DNA of 64,000 nucleotides from Bacillus sp. HMF5848 (GTDB taxonomy: Bacteria; Bacillota; Bacilli; Bacillales; HMF5848). The translations under genes were made by a program, and so were the position numbers. Shown in pieces: positions 1 to 8,572 of this stretch. Positions within the stretch are counted from its first letter, which is position 1. The number at the start of each line of letters is the position of its first letter. The stretch lies in the NCBI RefSeq assembly GCF_003944835.1, contig NZ_RWIV01000001.1, positions 3,196,530 through 3,260,529 of the forward strand, given 5' to 3'. Below the pieces are notes generated by a model. It saw only the letters and a list, made by a program, of their open reading frames with translations, did no database searches and was not told the DNA's origin.

Positions 1-250
1 GGTTTGCTGTGTCGCAAACTATGACAAGGGCACCATTGTAAACTTCATTATCAATATGGTCTAAAGAATATAAAAATTGTAAAGATGGGTCAGATTCCCC
101 CACTACATACACACATTTACTCGGAAATGAAGTTTTAATGATTTCAGCGAGACCACATTGAGATCCATACGCATCTGGATCAGGTCTGACATGTCGATGA
201 ATTATTATCGTTTCGTACTGAATTATTGCTTGTAAAATCTCTTTTTTCAT
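1..250 (-). CDS. nrnA: NrnA/YtqI oligoribonuclease and pAp phosphatase, N-terminal part
   Basis: Reading the minus strand from an ATG at 250 gives about 83 residues that run off the window edge. They contain the DHH-family opening [14 protein letters not shown] (the D-x-D metal-binding region, with an R where NrnA usually has a nearby small residue) and a later VIVCDTAN motif, which is the second Asp motif. NrnA degrades nano-RNAs of 2-5 nt and dephosphorylates 3'-phosphoadenosine 5'-phosphate in the cytoplasm, using Mn2+. A good Shine-Dalgarno sequence, GGAGACAAAA, precedes the ATG. ytpI is encoded divergently next door, as I recall for the ytqI-ytpI neighbourhood of Bacillus. Only about a quarter of the usual ~313 residues is present, because the window ends here. 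Identification is confident from motifs plus context; the C-terminal DHHA1 domain cannot be seen. Confidence 0.85.
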   Translation of the reverse strand, partial: MKKEILQAIIQYETIIIHRHVRPDPDAYGSQCGLAEIIKTSFPSKCVYVVGESDPSLQFLYSLDHIDNEVYNGALVIVCDTAN

Positions 251-268
251 TTTTGTCTCCTTTTCAGA

Positions 269-281
269 CTGTTTTAAACAG
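269..281. promoter_or_regulatory. 13-bp palindrome upstream of nrnA
   Basis: CTGTTT-T-AAACAG is a perfect inverted repeat 19 bp upstream of the nrnA start codon, inside its presumed leader or promoter. It could be an operator or a short hairpin. No regulator can be named from this sequence alone. Confidence 0.3.
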
Positions 282-326
282 AAAAACATCACATTCAGCT
301 TCAATCGCCGTTCTGTTCAAAAGTAA

Positions 327-512
327 CATTTTATACCTACACTTCGTGAGGAGCACTTATCAACAAAACTTCAATTTTTAAAAGCAATAGTGGCTGACTT
401 ATTAAATCAGTCATTTTATCCAAGAACATTAGTTATTAAAGCAGGTTATAATGCAATTAAACTAGAAAATCTTAAACACTCACGATACAATATGTACAAA
501 GCGTTAAAATAA
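327..512 (+). pseudogene. Open frame without a start codon, possible gene remnant
   Basis: The gap between nrnA and ytpI (251-585) holds an uninterrupted plus-strand frame of about 61 codons from just after a TAA at 324 to a TAA at 510-512. It contains no ATG, GTG or TTG near its 5' end; the only internal ATG lies six codons before the stop. The peptide looks protein-like (it contains LQFLKAIVADLLNQ and PRTLVIKAGYNAIKL), and an AGGAG sits at 349-353, but no start codon follows it at a workable distance. It may be a small gene that has lost its start, or a chance open frame in AT-rich DNA. I do not recognise a family. Nothing else was seen in this gap apart from the palindrome at 269. Confidence 0.2.
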
Positions 513-585
513 TTGTGGATGTGTATAAACACATTGTCAATAAAGCTAATATTTCATTCATACTTACATTTATGGAGGTGTCCTT

Positions 586-882
586 ATGCCAGTCTTAGTT
601 GTATTTATTGTATTATCATTTGTAATGTATTTGTTTTATAAAACAAAGCAGTTTCGAACTCAAAAGCCAATGGAGAGAAAGTGGATCTCTGGTAAAGCAA
701 GTATCGCGTTAGGCGTTTTTGTCTTAGTTTTTGGACTGAATACTTTTTTTATATACCAGTCAGGAGTAAGCTATTTCATAGGAAGTATGTTTATTTTAAT
801 TGGTGGGCTAAGTGCTGTTAATGGTTACAAAGTTTACAAGTACTTTTTACCTCACGCAATCGCTGAAGCAAACCACCAATAA
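586..882 (+). CDS. ytpI: YtpI-like membrane protein
   Basis: A 98-residue protein with three apparent hydrophobic segments (about residues 2-18, 37-57 and 63-80) separated by a short basic loop (KTKQFRTQKPMERK). This matches the size and pattern of the YtpI family of small Bacillus membrane proteins, whose function is unknown. The start is an ATG preceded by GGAGGTGTCCTT. It lies divergent from nrnA and convergent to ytoI, the arrangement I recall for ytqI-ytpI-ytoI in B. subtilis. The assignment rests on size, hydrophobic profile and position. Confidence 0.75.
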   Translation: MPVLVVFIVLSFVMYLFYKTKQFRTQKPMERKWISGKASIALGVFVLVFGLNTFFIYQSGVSYFIGSMFILIGGLSAVNGYKVYKYFLPHAIAEANHQ

Positions 883-1046
883 CAAAAACGTACCAGGCGC
901 CGCCTACGTTAACAAATCGAGAAGATTGCTGGATCGAAGCGACTCAGGAAAAACCTTGTATAGACATGCAGTTCTTTTCTCCCTCTCGAGCAGTTACTGA
1001 TACTGATATAAGTTTAGAGTGTTATACTTTCCTTAGGTTACACGTT

Positions 1047-1074
1047 AGGCACCACTTTTTAGTGGTGCCTTTTT
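1047..1074 (+). terminator. Rho-independent terminator after ytpI
   Basis: The stem AGGCACCACT / AGTGGTGCCT is followed by TTTT on the plus strand, 165 nt beyond the ytpI stop. The minus strand has no T-run, so it serves the ytpI direction. The sequence between the stop and the stem (883-1046) is somewhat G+C richer, but no gene is seen in it. Confidence 0.75.
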
Positions 1075-1129
1075 CACCACGTCCATACTCTTCAGAAATC
1101 TGCCGGAACCTGTATGATTTATATACTCA

Positions 1130-2449
1130 TTATGAACGATCAATTAATTGACACATCATCATTGCTTTTCCAACTAACACACTATCATTATAAACTTCAA
1201 CATCTACTTTCCCGAATTTGCGCCCGACTTCTAGTATTTTCGGACGAATTTCAATAGTGCTATCTATTTGTACAGGTTTTATAAAATATATTGTTATATT
1301 TTCAACGACAAGATCTCCTTTTTTCTGTGCGCGAAGTACACGATTGGCTGCCTCAGTAATAATCGTGGTAAAAACACCATAAGACATTGTTCCAAGCTGA
1401 TTAGTCATTTGTGGTGTTACACTGCAATGGTACACCTCTTGACCTCGTTTTTCAGGGTTAATGTCAATGAATTGATTTGTAACAATATCATCAAGAGTTT
1501 CTCCGACTTGCGGTTGTCGTTGAATCATCTGTAATGCTTTTAAAACATCTTGTCTACTAATAATTCCTGATAATCGATTGTTATCGTCTACTACTGGTAG
1601 CACTTCAATACCTTCCCATACCATCATGTGAGAGGCAGAAGCAACGGACGTTTTTCCACTTACTGTCATAGGTTGCTTTGTCATAACTTTATCTATTAAC
1701 ACATTTCGATCTTGGCCCATAATATCCTTTGAGGTTACCATACCAGCAATTTTGAGATTTTTATCAATAACAGGGTAACGACTATGCTTCGTTTTTTCAT
1801 TCTGTTCAAACCACTTATTAACTGTATCATCGGGATAAAGATATGTTGTTTCCTCTAATGATTTTTGAATATCTTCAACTAATACAATTTCCTTCTTAAT
1901 AAGCTGGTCATAAATAGCTCTATTAATCATTGTACCTACGGTAAACGTATCATAGCTTGAAGAAATAATGGGCAGCTGTAACTCATCTGCTAATTTCTTC
2001 ACATAGTCCTCTGTATCAAAGCCACCTGTTATTAAAACAGCAGCACCGGCTTCCAAAGCAAGCTGATGCGCTTTCGTACGGTTCCCGACAATAAGAAGAT
2101 TACCAGCTTCTGTATAGCGCATCATTGCCTCTAACTTCATCGCTCCTATAACAAACCTGTTTAGCGTTTTATGTAAACCTTCCCGGCCGCCAAGCACTTG
2201 ACCATCTACAATATTCACGACCTCAGCGAAAGTTAGTTTTTCAAAGTTTTCTTTCTTTTTTCGTTCAATTCGAATAGTACCTACGCGCTCAATTGTGCTA
2301 ACATAGCCTTTAATTTCAGCATCTTTAATTGCACGATACGCGGTACCTTCACTTACATTCATCTCCTTCGCAACTTGTCGAACGGAGATCTTCTCTCCCA
2401 CAGGGAGACTATCAATATGTTGTAATATTTGCTCATGCTTAGTAGCCAA
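1130..2449 (-). CDS. ytoI: YtoI: HTH, DRTGG, paired CBS and hotdog-fold protein
   Basis: A 439-residue protein. In order: an N-terminal winged-helix-like region (SVRQVAKEMNVSEGTAYRAI, residues ~22-41), a DRTGG-type domain (~70-180), two CBS repeats (~195-310) with the typical VMTKQPMTVSGKTSVA pattern, and a C-terminal thioesterase-like hotdog region (~335-435). This architecture is that of Bacillus YtoI, a predicted cytosolic regulator that may sense an adenine nucleotide or an acyl-CoA; no function has been established that I know of. The start is a TTG with GAGGGTG eight bases upstream; no better start lies nearby. It stands alone between the ytpI terminator and the divergent ABC-F gene. 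Length agrees with the family. Confidence 0.85.
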   Translation of the reverse strand: MATKHEQILQHIDSLPVGEKISVRQVAKEMNVSEGTAYRAIKDAEIKGYVSTIERVGTIRIERKKKENFEKLTFAEVVNIVDGQVLGGREGLHKTLNRFVIGAMKLEAMMRYTEAGNLLIVGNRTKAHQLALEAGAAVLITGGFDTEDYVKKLADELQLPIISSSYDTFTVGTMINRAIYDQLIKKEIVLVEDIQKSLEETTYLYPDDTVNKWFEQNEKTKHSRYPVIDKNLKIAGMVTSKDIMGQDRNVLIDKVMTKQPMTVSGKTSVASASHMMVWEGIEVLPVVDDNNRLSGIISRQDVLKALQMIQRQPQVGETLDDIVTNQFIDINPEKRGQEVYHCSVTPQMTNQLGTMSYGVFTTIITEAANRVLRAQKKGDLVVENITIYFIKPVQIDSTIEIRPKILEVGRKFGKVDVEVYNDSVLVGKAMMMCQLIDRS

Positions 2450-2686
2450 GAAACGTTCACCCTCTTAATTGTAATACGTACATTCTTCTTACCTTATTAT
2501 AAGAGTGTTTCTGTTTTGCTTCAATGCACACTTGTTATTATATTGATTAAGTTGCAATTTTTGATATTAATCTCAGTAAAGAACTATGGGAAAATCCAAC
2601 AAATAAGAAAGAATTCTTTTCTTATTGGATGGTTGCCGTTTATAATAGGTCATGGCATATATAACATTTTTAGAAAAGGTGAAACG

Positions 2687-4243
2687 ATGAGCATACTAAC
2701 TGTAAAAAATCTAAGTCATGGCTTTGGTGACCGTGCGATCTTTAACGATGTATCGTTTCGTCTATTAAAAGGCGAGCATATCGGTTTGATTGGGGCAAAC
2801 GGTGAAGGTAAGTCAACTTTTATGAATATAATTACGAGAAAATTTCAACCTGATGAAGGCCAAATAGAATGGGCTAAAAAAGTACGTGTTGGTTATTTAG
2901 ACCAACATGCTGTTTTGTCCAAAGGAATGACGGTTCGCGACGTCTTAAAAACAGCATTTCAATATTTATTTGATATGGAAGCAGAAATAAATGAATTGTA
3001 CGGTAAAATGGCAGACGTTGATTCCGATGAGTTAGAAAAACTACTTGAAGAGGTCGGCACTATCCAAGATATTCTTACTCATAATGATTTCTATATTATT
3101 GACTCTAAAGTCGAAGAAATCGCTCGCGGTTTAGGTCTTGATGAAGTCGGCTTAGATCGTGACGTAACTGACTTAAGTGGTGGTCAGCGTACGAAGGTGT
3201 TATTAGCTAAGCTTCTGCTTGAAAAGCCCGATATATTATTATTAGACGAGCCAACAAACTACCTTGATGAACAGCATATAATCTGGTTACAGCGTTACTT
3301 ACAAGAATATGAAAATGCCTTTATTTTGATTTCGCATGATATTCCATTTTTAAATAGTGTTGTAAACCTAATCTATCATATGGAAAATCAAGAATTAAAT
3401 CGTTACGTTGGTGATTACGAGAACTTCAAGCAAGTATACGAAGTGAAAAAGCAACAGCTTGAATCTGCATATAAAAAACAACAGCAGGAAATTTCTGAAC
3501 TCAAAGACTTTGTTGCTCGTAACAAAGCGCGGGTAGCAACAAGAAATATGGCGATGTCACGTCAGAAAAAACTAGATAAGATGGATATCATTGAGCTAGC
3601 CGCGGAGAAGCCAAAACCAGAATTTAACTTTAAAGAGGCTCGCACAGCTAGTCGCTATATTTTCCAAACAAAGGACTTAGTCATTGGCTATGATGAACCA
3701 CTATCTAGACCATTAAACTTAACGATGGAACGTGGTCAAAAAATTGCTATTACAGGTGCAAACGGAATTGGTAAAACAACTTTATTAAAGAGTATTTTAG
3801 GAGAAATCAAGCCTATCACTGGTGAAGTTGAATTAGGAGACCATTTACACATTGGCTACTTCGAGCAAGAAACTCGTGACACAAACTATCGCACTTGTAT
3901 TGAAGAAGTATGGCAGGAGTTTCCTCATTACACTCAATACGAGGTCCGCGCAGCGCTTGCTAAATGCGGCTTAACTACAAAGCATATTGAAAGTAAAGTA
4001 GAAGTTCTTAGTGGTGGAGAAAAAGCAAAGGTTCGACTATGTAAGCTTATTAATCGTGAATCTAATGTTCTTGTATTAGATGAGCCAACCAACCATTTAG
4101 ACGTTGATGCGAAAGAGGAATTGAAGCGCGCATTAAGAGCTTATAAAGGTACCATTCTTTTAATTTCCCATGAACCCGAGTTTTACCGTGATATCGTCAC
4201 ACATATCTGGAATGGTGAAACTTGGACGACGAAAGTATTTTAA
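2687..4243 (+). CDS. yfmM: ABC-F family ATPase, YfmM type
   Basis: This 518-residue soluble protein carries two ABC ATPase domains and no membrane segment. The first has Walker A GANGEGKST, signature LSGGQ and Walker B DILLLDEPTNYLDE. The second has GANGIGKTT, LSGGE and VLVLDEPTNHLDVD. They are joined by the charged ABC-F linker that inserts toward the ribosomal P-site tRNA. ABC-F proteins act on ribosomes as translation factors or antibiotic-resistance factors; the sequence most resembles the housekeeping YfmM subgroup of Bacillus, not Vga/Lsa-type resistance factors. I chose the ATG at 2687, preceded by AAAGGTGAAACG; the frame is open far upstream but that part is not protein-like. yfmM is not expected in this neighbourhood, so it may have moved. 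Substrate and phenotype are unknown. Confidence 0.85.
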   Translation: MSILTVKNLSHGFGDRAIFNDVSFRLLKGEHIGLIGANGEGKSTFMNIITRKFQPDEGQIEWAKKVRVGYLDQHAVLSKGMTVRDVLKTAFQYLFDMEAEINELYGKMADVDSDELEKLLEEVGTIQDILTHNDFYIIDSKVEEIARGLGLDEVGLDRDVTDLSGGQRTKVLLAKLLLEKPDILLLDEPTNYLDEQHIIWLQRYLQEYENAFILISHDIPFLNSVVNLIYHMENQELNRYVGDYENFKQVYEVKKQQLESAYKKQQQEISELKDFVARNKARVATRNMAMSRQKKLDKMDIIELAAEKPKPEFNFKEARTASRYIFQTKDLVIGYDEPLSRPLNLTMERGQKIAITGANGIGKTTLLKSILGEIKPITGEVELGDHLHIGYFEQETRDTNYRTCIEEVWQEFPHYTQYEVRAALAKCGLTTKHIESKVEVLSGGEKAKVRLCKLINRESNVLVLDEPTNHLDVDAKEELKRALRAYKGTILLISHEPEFYRDIVTHIWNGETWTTKVF

Positions 4244-4253
4244 TAACGTAAAC

Positions 4254-4285
4254 AAAGGATGCCTTCTACTTTTGTGGCATCCTTT
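4254..4285 (+). terminator. Terminator after the ABC-F gene
   Basis: AAAGGATGCC pairs with GGCATCCTTT around a 12-nt loop, followed by a G-interrupted T-rich tail, 10 nt after the stop codon. Confidence 0.75.
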
Positions 4286-4398
4286 GTTGTGTTATAAGCA
4301 ACCTTAGTTCGTGTAAGTATAATTGTGTAATGGTATCCTGAAATTAGCCTGTGTTATTAAGTGAATGATTACTTTTATATGGTGAGAGCGCTGCCTCG

Positions 4399-4716
4399 TT
4401 TGGTGCGATTGTAACCCCATCTTTTTGGTACTAATGTAACCCAGTTTGGTGCGATGTCACACTTTATTCGCGAGATTCACACACTTATTCGCGCGTTCTA
4501 CACACCTATTCGCGCGATTCACACACCTATTCGCACGCTCCACACACCTATTCGCGCGATTCACACCCTTATTCGCGCGTTCTACACCCTTATTCGCGCG
4601 TTCTACACTCTATTCGCGCGGTTCACACACCTATTCGCGCGGTTCACACACCTATTCGCGCGATTCACACCCTTATTCGCGCGTTCTACACACCTATTCG
4701 CGCGATTCACCCATTT
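4399..4716. repeat. 21-bp tandem repeat array 1
   Basis: Twelve head-to-tail units start at 4466, 4487, 4508, 4529, 4550, 4571, 4592, 4612, 4633, 4654, 4675 and 4696. Eleven are 21 bp; the seventh is 20 bp. Each begins ATTCGCGCG (minor variants) followed by a C/A-rich half such as ATTCACACACCT or TTCTACACCCTT. Three more degenerate units of the TTTGGTGCGATTGTAAC type precede them at 4399-4465. The 20-bp unit shifts the reading frame, and there is no ribosome binding site or start codon tied to a fixed frame, so it is almost certainly non-coding. It fills the space between the converging yfmM and ytkL genes. The rest of the gap (4286-4398 and 4717-4770) holds nothing recognisable. Confidence 0.95.
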
Positions 4717-4770
4717 ATTTCTCCATAATAGGCATTAGTAGATACATCAGACTTGATACTGAACAAAAAA

Positions 4771-5451
4771 CTAAATACTCACACTTTCTCCGGGTTTTAA
4801 CACTTGTCCTGTACCATTCGGCAGCATCTTAACAAATGCGTCAGCGTCCTGCTCAATCAGCGGGAACGTGTTATAATGCATCGGTACAACCTTTTTTGCA
4901 TTTAGCCATTCAGCTGCTGTTGCAGCATCTTCTGGTCCCATTGTGAAATTATCTCCAATTGGTAAAAATGCTAAATCAATATTATTTCGTTCACCTATCA
5001 TCTTCATATCAGAAAATAATGCTGTGTCACCAGCATGATATATTGTTTGACCATCTACCTCAAACAAAATTCCACCCGGCATGCCTGTATAAACAATCGT
5101 TCCATCCTCTTCTTCATAAGAAGAACCGTGAAAGGCTTGAGTAAACTTCACACGGCCAAAGTCAAATTCGTGGGCACCTCCTATGTGCATCGGGTGTACT
5201 TGACAGCCCTTTTTCCCCATGAGTCCAGCTAATTCAAATGGCGCTACAACAAGAGCTCCTGTACGTTTTGCAATACTAACGGTGTCACCTACATGATCAT
5301 TATGACCATGTGTTAATAAAATGACATCCGCGCGCACCTCATTAGCATTTAGATCAGTTTGGCCATTTCCACTTATAAAGGGATCAATAAGAATTACCTT
5401 GCTGTTCGTTTCAATTTTAACAACTGAGTGTCCATGAAAAGATACCTTCAC
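4771..5451 (-). CDS. ytkL: UPF0173 metal-dependent hydrolase YtkL
   Basis: A 226-residue metallo-beta-lactamase-fold protein. The metal motif [12 protein letters not shown] (residues ~46-57) supplies the HxHxDH ligands, and further ligands are seen in YHAGDTALF and PMHYNTFP. Length and sequence match the UPF0173 family (YtkL). These are predicted cytosolic metal hydrolases with no assigned physiological substrate. The start is GTG at 5451 with GGGGAGACATTTT upstream. ytkK, its usual B. subtilis neighbour, is here about 7 kb away, so an insertion or rearrangement has separated the two. No terminator is evident downstream; transcription would run into the 21-bp array. Confidence 0.88.
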   Translation of the reverse strand: MKVSFHGHSVVKIETNSKVILIDPFISGNGQTDLNANEVRADVILLTHGHNDHVGDTVSIAKRTGALVVAPFELAGLMGKKGCQVHPMHIGGAHEFDFGRVKFTQAFHGSSYEEEDGTIVYTGMPGGILFEVDGQTIYHAGDTALFSDMKMIGERNNIDLAFLPIGDNFTMGPEDAATAAEWLNAKKVVPMHYNTFPLIEQDADAFVKMLPNGTGQVLKPGESVSI

Positions 5452-5623
5452 AAAATGTCTCCCCTTTCAAATTAACTATGTACTTCTTCTCCAATATTAT
5501 AAAAATTCCTTCTACATTATGCTCAGTTCTCAGTTGCACTAAACAAATAAGATTGCTACGCTAATAGAAATTGGTTATGCCACAAAAGAGAATTTTTCAA
5601 AACAAAATAAAAGGAGAATCTTA

Positions 5624-6718
5624 ATGACTAATCGTATAGAAAGCCTTTCTAACTGGCTTAAGCAGAAAGACATCTCGTTTGCTTTTATCACATCAACACC
5701 TAATGTATTTTACTTAAGTAATTTTTATAGCGATCCTCATGAGAGATTACTAGCTGTATGCGTGTTTCCCGAACAAGAGCCATTTCTAGTTTGTCCAGCG
5801 ATGGAAGTAGAGGATGTGAAAAACAGTGGTTGGTCTCACGAGGTTGTTGGTTGTAGTGACACCGACGATGCGTGGGCACTTGTTGAACAAGCTATTAGAA
5901 AAAGAAATATTGATGTCACATCCATTGCGGTAGAAAAGTTACATATGAACATGGAGCGCTTTGAAAATCTTCAAAGTAAATTTCCTAATGCTGTGTTTGT
6001 TTCTGCTGAAGAAAAACTACGATCTTTACGTATGAAGAAAAGTACTAATGAGATAGAGATTATGCGTGAGGCGGCAAAATTAGCCGATTTCGGTGTAGAA
6101 GTTGGTGTATCAGCTATTAAAGCAGGTAAAAGCGAACTTGAAATTGTCGCCCAGATTGAATATGAATTAAAGAAAAAAGGAATCAAGCAAATGGCTTTCT
6201 CTACGATGGTCCTTGCTGGTGCTAAAACAGCTTCACCACATGGAAAGCCGAGCCTTGATCAAGTAAAACAAGGTGACTTAGTGTTATTTGACTTAGGTGT
6301 TGTGTTAGAAGGATACTGCTCAGATATAACAAGAACTGTTGCGTTTGGCTCAGTAACGGATGAACAGCGTGCGATTTATGACACAGTACTTGAAGCTGAA
6401 CAAGCGGCTGTATCAGCTTGTAAGCCAGGTGTTACGGCAGGTACTATTGATAAAACAGCCAGAGATATAATTTCTTCAGCTGGCTATGGCCCTTATTTTA
6501 CTCACCGCGTTGGGCACGGCTTAGGGATTGAGGCTCACGAGTACCCTTCTATGAGTGGTACAAACACCGCACCATTAGAGGCAGGCATGATAATTACGGT
6601 GGAGCCTGGGATTTATGTCCCTCGAGTTGGTGGAGTAAGAATTGAAGATGACGTCTTAATAACAGATACAGGAGTAGACATATTAACAAAATTTCCAAAA
6701 GAGTTAATTATATTATAA
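5624..6718 (+). CDS. M24B family Xaa-Pro dipeptidase/aminopeptidase
   Basis: A 364-residue protein with a creatinase-type N-terminal domain (1-130) and a pita-bread catalytic domain (135-364). The five metal ligands can be placed: Asp in LVLFDLGVV, Asp in YCSDITRT, His in HRVGHGLG, Glu in VEPGIYVP and Glu in RIEDDVL. The enzyme is expected to remove an N-terminal residue preceding proline in peptides, in the cytosol, using two Mn or Co ions. Length and sequence resemble Bacillus YkvY/YqhT-like proteins; PepQ-type dipeptidase and PapA-type aminopeptidase activities cannot be told apart by eye. The start ATG has AAAAGGAGAATCTT upstream. It is divergent from ytkL. Confidence 0.85.
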   Translation: MTNRIESLSNWLKQKDISFAFITSTPNVFYLSNFYSDPHERLLAVCVFPEQEPFLVCPAMEVEDVKNSGWSHEVVGCSDTDDAWALVEQAIRKRNIDVTSIAVEKLHMNMERFENLQSKFPNAVFVSAEEKLRSLRMKKSTNEIEIMREAAKLADFGVEVGVSAIKAGKSELEIVAQIEYELKKKGIKQMAFSTMVLAGAKTASPHGKPSLDQVKQGDLVLFDLGVVLEGYCSDITRTVAFGSVTDEQRAIYDTVLEAEQAAVSACKPGVTAGTIDKTARDIISSAGYGPYFTHRVGHGLGIEAHEYPSMSGTNTAPLEAGMIITVEPGIYVPRVGGVRIEDDVLITDTGVDILTKFPKELIIL

Positions 6719-6831
6719 AAAGTCTTAAGTATTATACTTAACTTTGAATATGTAATATAGCAATTGCATTCAATATGAACTGAGGAGACATGCTATAAAA
6801 CAATGTAAGTTTGTAGTTTCAATCACCAAAC

Positions 6832-6863
6832 AATAAAGTGGCCTGTTAAAGGGCCACTTTATT
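6832..6863. terminator. Bidirectional terminator between the M24 peptidase and cytochrome b genes
   Basis: AATAAAGTGGCC pairs with GGCCACTTTATT around a 7-8-nt loop. It overlaps the last codons of the minus-strand cytochrome b gene and lies 114 nt after the plus-strand peptidase. Confidence 0.7.
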
Positions 6864-7547
6864 ATTTACGTCTTCTTCCTGCTCTTCTACTTTTTCACTT
6901 TTAATCTTTTTATACCAAATAGAGTGACGATGCTTCACATACTCTTCATCTACATAACCTGAAAACATCCCACTAATTAACTTACGATTTGCTTTAATGG
7001 CAAATGCAGCAAGATGAGCTACTATCAAAAGAATGATTGCAACAGTAGCCACATTATGAACCCCTGTAGCAATGTTAGAAATGACATCTGGAATCATAAC
7101 TGAATTTTTCAGCATTTTCACTAAACCTGAAAACACCAGTGCTAATACGGTGACACCAATTGCTACATACGCTAAACGCTGTTCTGCTAAATATTTATCA
7201 CTCGGTGGTTCTTCACCTTTCGTAATCATGGCCTTTATAATTTGCCAAGATTCCTTCATATCACCTTTTTTAGGCATAATATCAAATTGCTTAAGTAATA
7301 CATGAATAAAAATATGATAAAAAACAACAAATACGAGGATAATAGCAGCAACATAATGTAGAACCAATGTAATAGAATAGTCACCTAGCCATTCAGCACC
7401 TGGTAGCTTAGTAATATTATATCGCTTATACATAGGCATTTGACCTAACCCGGTAACAATCAATATTATAATGGAAAGTGCTGACGCCCAATGAACAAAC
7501 CTATTAGACTTACTTTGTCTTAGAATTTTCCCACTCTTATACTTCAC
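6846..7547 (-). CDS. Cytochrome b subunit, formate dehydrogenase/hydrogenase gamma type
   Basis: A 233-residue protein with four strong hydrophobic segments (about 18-37, 58-82, 125-147, 165-187). It begins RFVHWASALSIIILIVTG, the RxxHW signature of FdnI/HybB-like di-haem cytochrome b; other candidate haem histidines lie in VLHYVAAIILVF, YHIFIHV and VAHLAAFA. Such subunits pass electrons between the quinone pool and an Fe-S subunit. It overlaps the upstream Fe-S gene by 11 bp, so the two are translationally coupled. The charged C-terminal tail (HRHSIWYKKIKSEK then acidic) is probably cytoplasmic. No molybdoenzyme or hydrogenase large subunit lies next to it, so the electron donor or acceptor cannot be stated. 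Confidence 0.8.
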   Translation of the reverse strand: MKYKSGKILRQSKSNRFVHWASALSIIILIVTGLGQMPMYKRYNITKLPGAEWLGDYSITLVLHYVAAIILVFVVFYHIFIHVLLKQFDIMPKKGDMKESWQIIKAMITKGEEPPSDKYLAEQRLAYVAIGVTVLALVFSGLVKMLKNSVMIPDVISNIATGVHNVATVAIILLIVAHLAAFAIKANRKLISGMFSGYVDEEYVKHRHSIWYKKIKSEKVEEQEEDVNNKVAL

Positions 7548-8553
7548 GATTCTGCTCTCCTTTCATTTTACGGTAGGCAATAAATCCCGCAGCCGTTATA
7601 CCTGCAACAGGAGCAATAGCAGCACTTAAAGCCATGCCACTAACAGAATCTAGTTTATTATCAACAACTACAGGCATTAAAGGACGACCTGGTTTTGTAT
7701 CTCCTTGTTCCTTCTTACTGTTTTTAATAGCTTCATTTATTTTTTCAAACGGTATTTTAGAAACATAGTATGTACCTGTTCCTCCGTTTTCCTTATCACC
7801 ATACACATAGCCATTCACTTCTTTAGCCATTTCATAAGCTAACTTTCTCATATCCTCCTTAGACCCAAACAATAAAGCCTCATTTGGACATGCCGTCACA
7901 CAAGAAGGATTCTTACCTTCAGCGACAAGGTCTGCGCACATATCACACTTATACATGACGCCACCGCCTAAGTACTCAGGAGCGATATTCATATAGATCC
8001 CTACACCAGCTTGACGTTGCGGAATATCCCAAGGACATACATCCCTACACTTTGCTCCCCCCATACACATGCCATCGTCAATTTTCACAGCACCATGTTT
8101 ATCTTTTGTAATAGCCCCAAATGGACATAATCCTTTACAAGTTGGATTGTCACAATGCATGCAGCGCCTTGGAACATGTAGTTGCTCTTTAACACCCTTA
8201 TGTTCTACTTCAACTTTGTCAACAAAGGACCAGTTGTATGGTGTTAATCTACTCGTCATATCTTGCTTGTCTGACCAGTCCTCATTAAAGGTCTGTGGCC
8301 AATACGGCTTGAGTTCTTCTTTATTCACCTTAGGGAAACGATTATTATTTTTCTCACGACATGCAAGTACACACAGTGGTGTATCCTTTGCTTGACAGCC
8401 ATCACATTTCGTTAAATCAATTATGGTAGCCATTTCAGTTGTCTTGTCGGTAGATGCTATTACTTTATCGACACCAGACATTACTAACGAACCTGCTACC
8501 ACCGCTCCACTTGAGCGTTTTATGAAGTCTCTTCTAGAAAGTTGTTTACTCAT
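7537..8553 (-). CDS. Tat-exported four-cluster ferredoxin-type subunit with C-terminal anchor
   Basis: A 338-residue protein. It opens with a twin-arginine signal (SRRDFIKRSSGAVVAG). Four cysteine groups suit four [4Fe-4S] clusters: CDGCQAKDTPLCVLAC, CMHCDNPTCKGLCP, CMGGAKCRDVCP and CDMCADLV...CVTACP. A hydrophobic stretch near residues 305-327 (ALSAAIAPVAGITAAGFIAY) is a likely membrane anchor. This is the pattern of FdnH/HybA-type electron-transfer subunits working outside the membrane. It is encoded just upstream of, and overlapping, the cytochrome b subunit. FdhH-, HybA- and DmsB-like alternatives cannot be separated by eye. The start ATG at 8553 has GGAGG upstream. Two palindromes in the promoter region suggest repressor control. 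Confidence 0.8.
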   Translation of the reverse strand: MSKQLSRRDFIKRSSGAVVAGSLVMSGVDKVIASTDKTTEMATIIDLTKCDGCQAKDTPLCVLACREKNNNRFPKVNKEELKPYWPQTFNEDWSDKQDMTSRLTPYNWSFVDKVEVEHKGVKEQLHVPRRCMHCDNPTCKGLCPFGAITKDKHGAVKIDDGMCMGGAKCRDVCPWDIPQRQAGVGIYMNIAPEYLGGGVMYKCDMCADLVAEGKNPSCVTACPNEALLFGSKEDMRKLAYEMAKEVNGYVYGDKENGGTGTYYVSKIPFEKINEAIKNSKKEQGDTKPGRPLMPVVVDNKLDSVSGMALSAAIAPVAGITAAGFIAYRKMKGEQNREV

Positions 8554-8572
8554 TCCTGTACCTCCACATTAT

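Noticed and set aside
2429-2686. N-terminal extension of the ABC-F protein
   Set aside because: The extra residues are not protein-like and a proper ribosome binding site stands at 2687.
4399-4716. CRISPR array
   Set aside because: Units are contiguous with no unique spacers, and no cas genes are nearby.
4446-4832. Open frames of 94-128 codons made of heptapeptide repeats across array 1
   Set aside because: They arise from the 21-bp period; two overlapping frames exist, the 20-bp unit breaks continuity, and no start signal is present.
7072-7305. Plus-strand open frame inside the cytochrome b gene
   Set aside because: Antisense shadow of a gene with clear family motifs; no independent signals.
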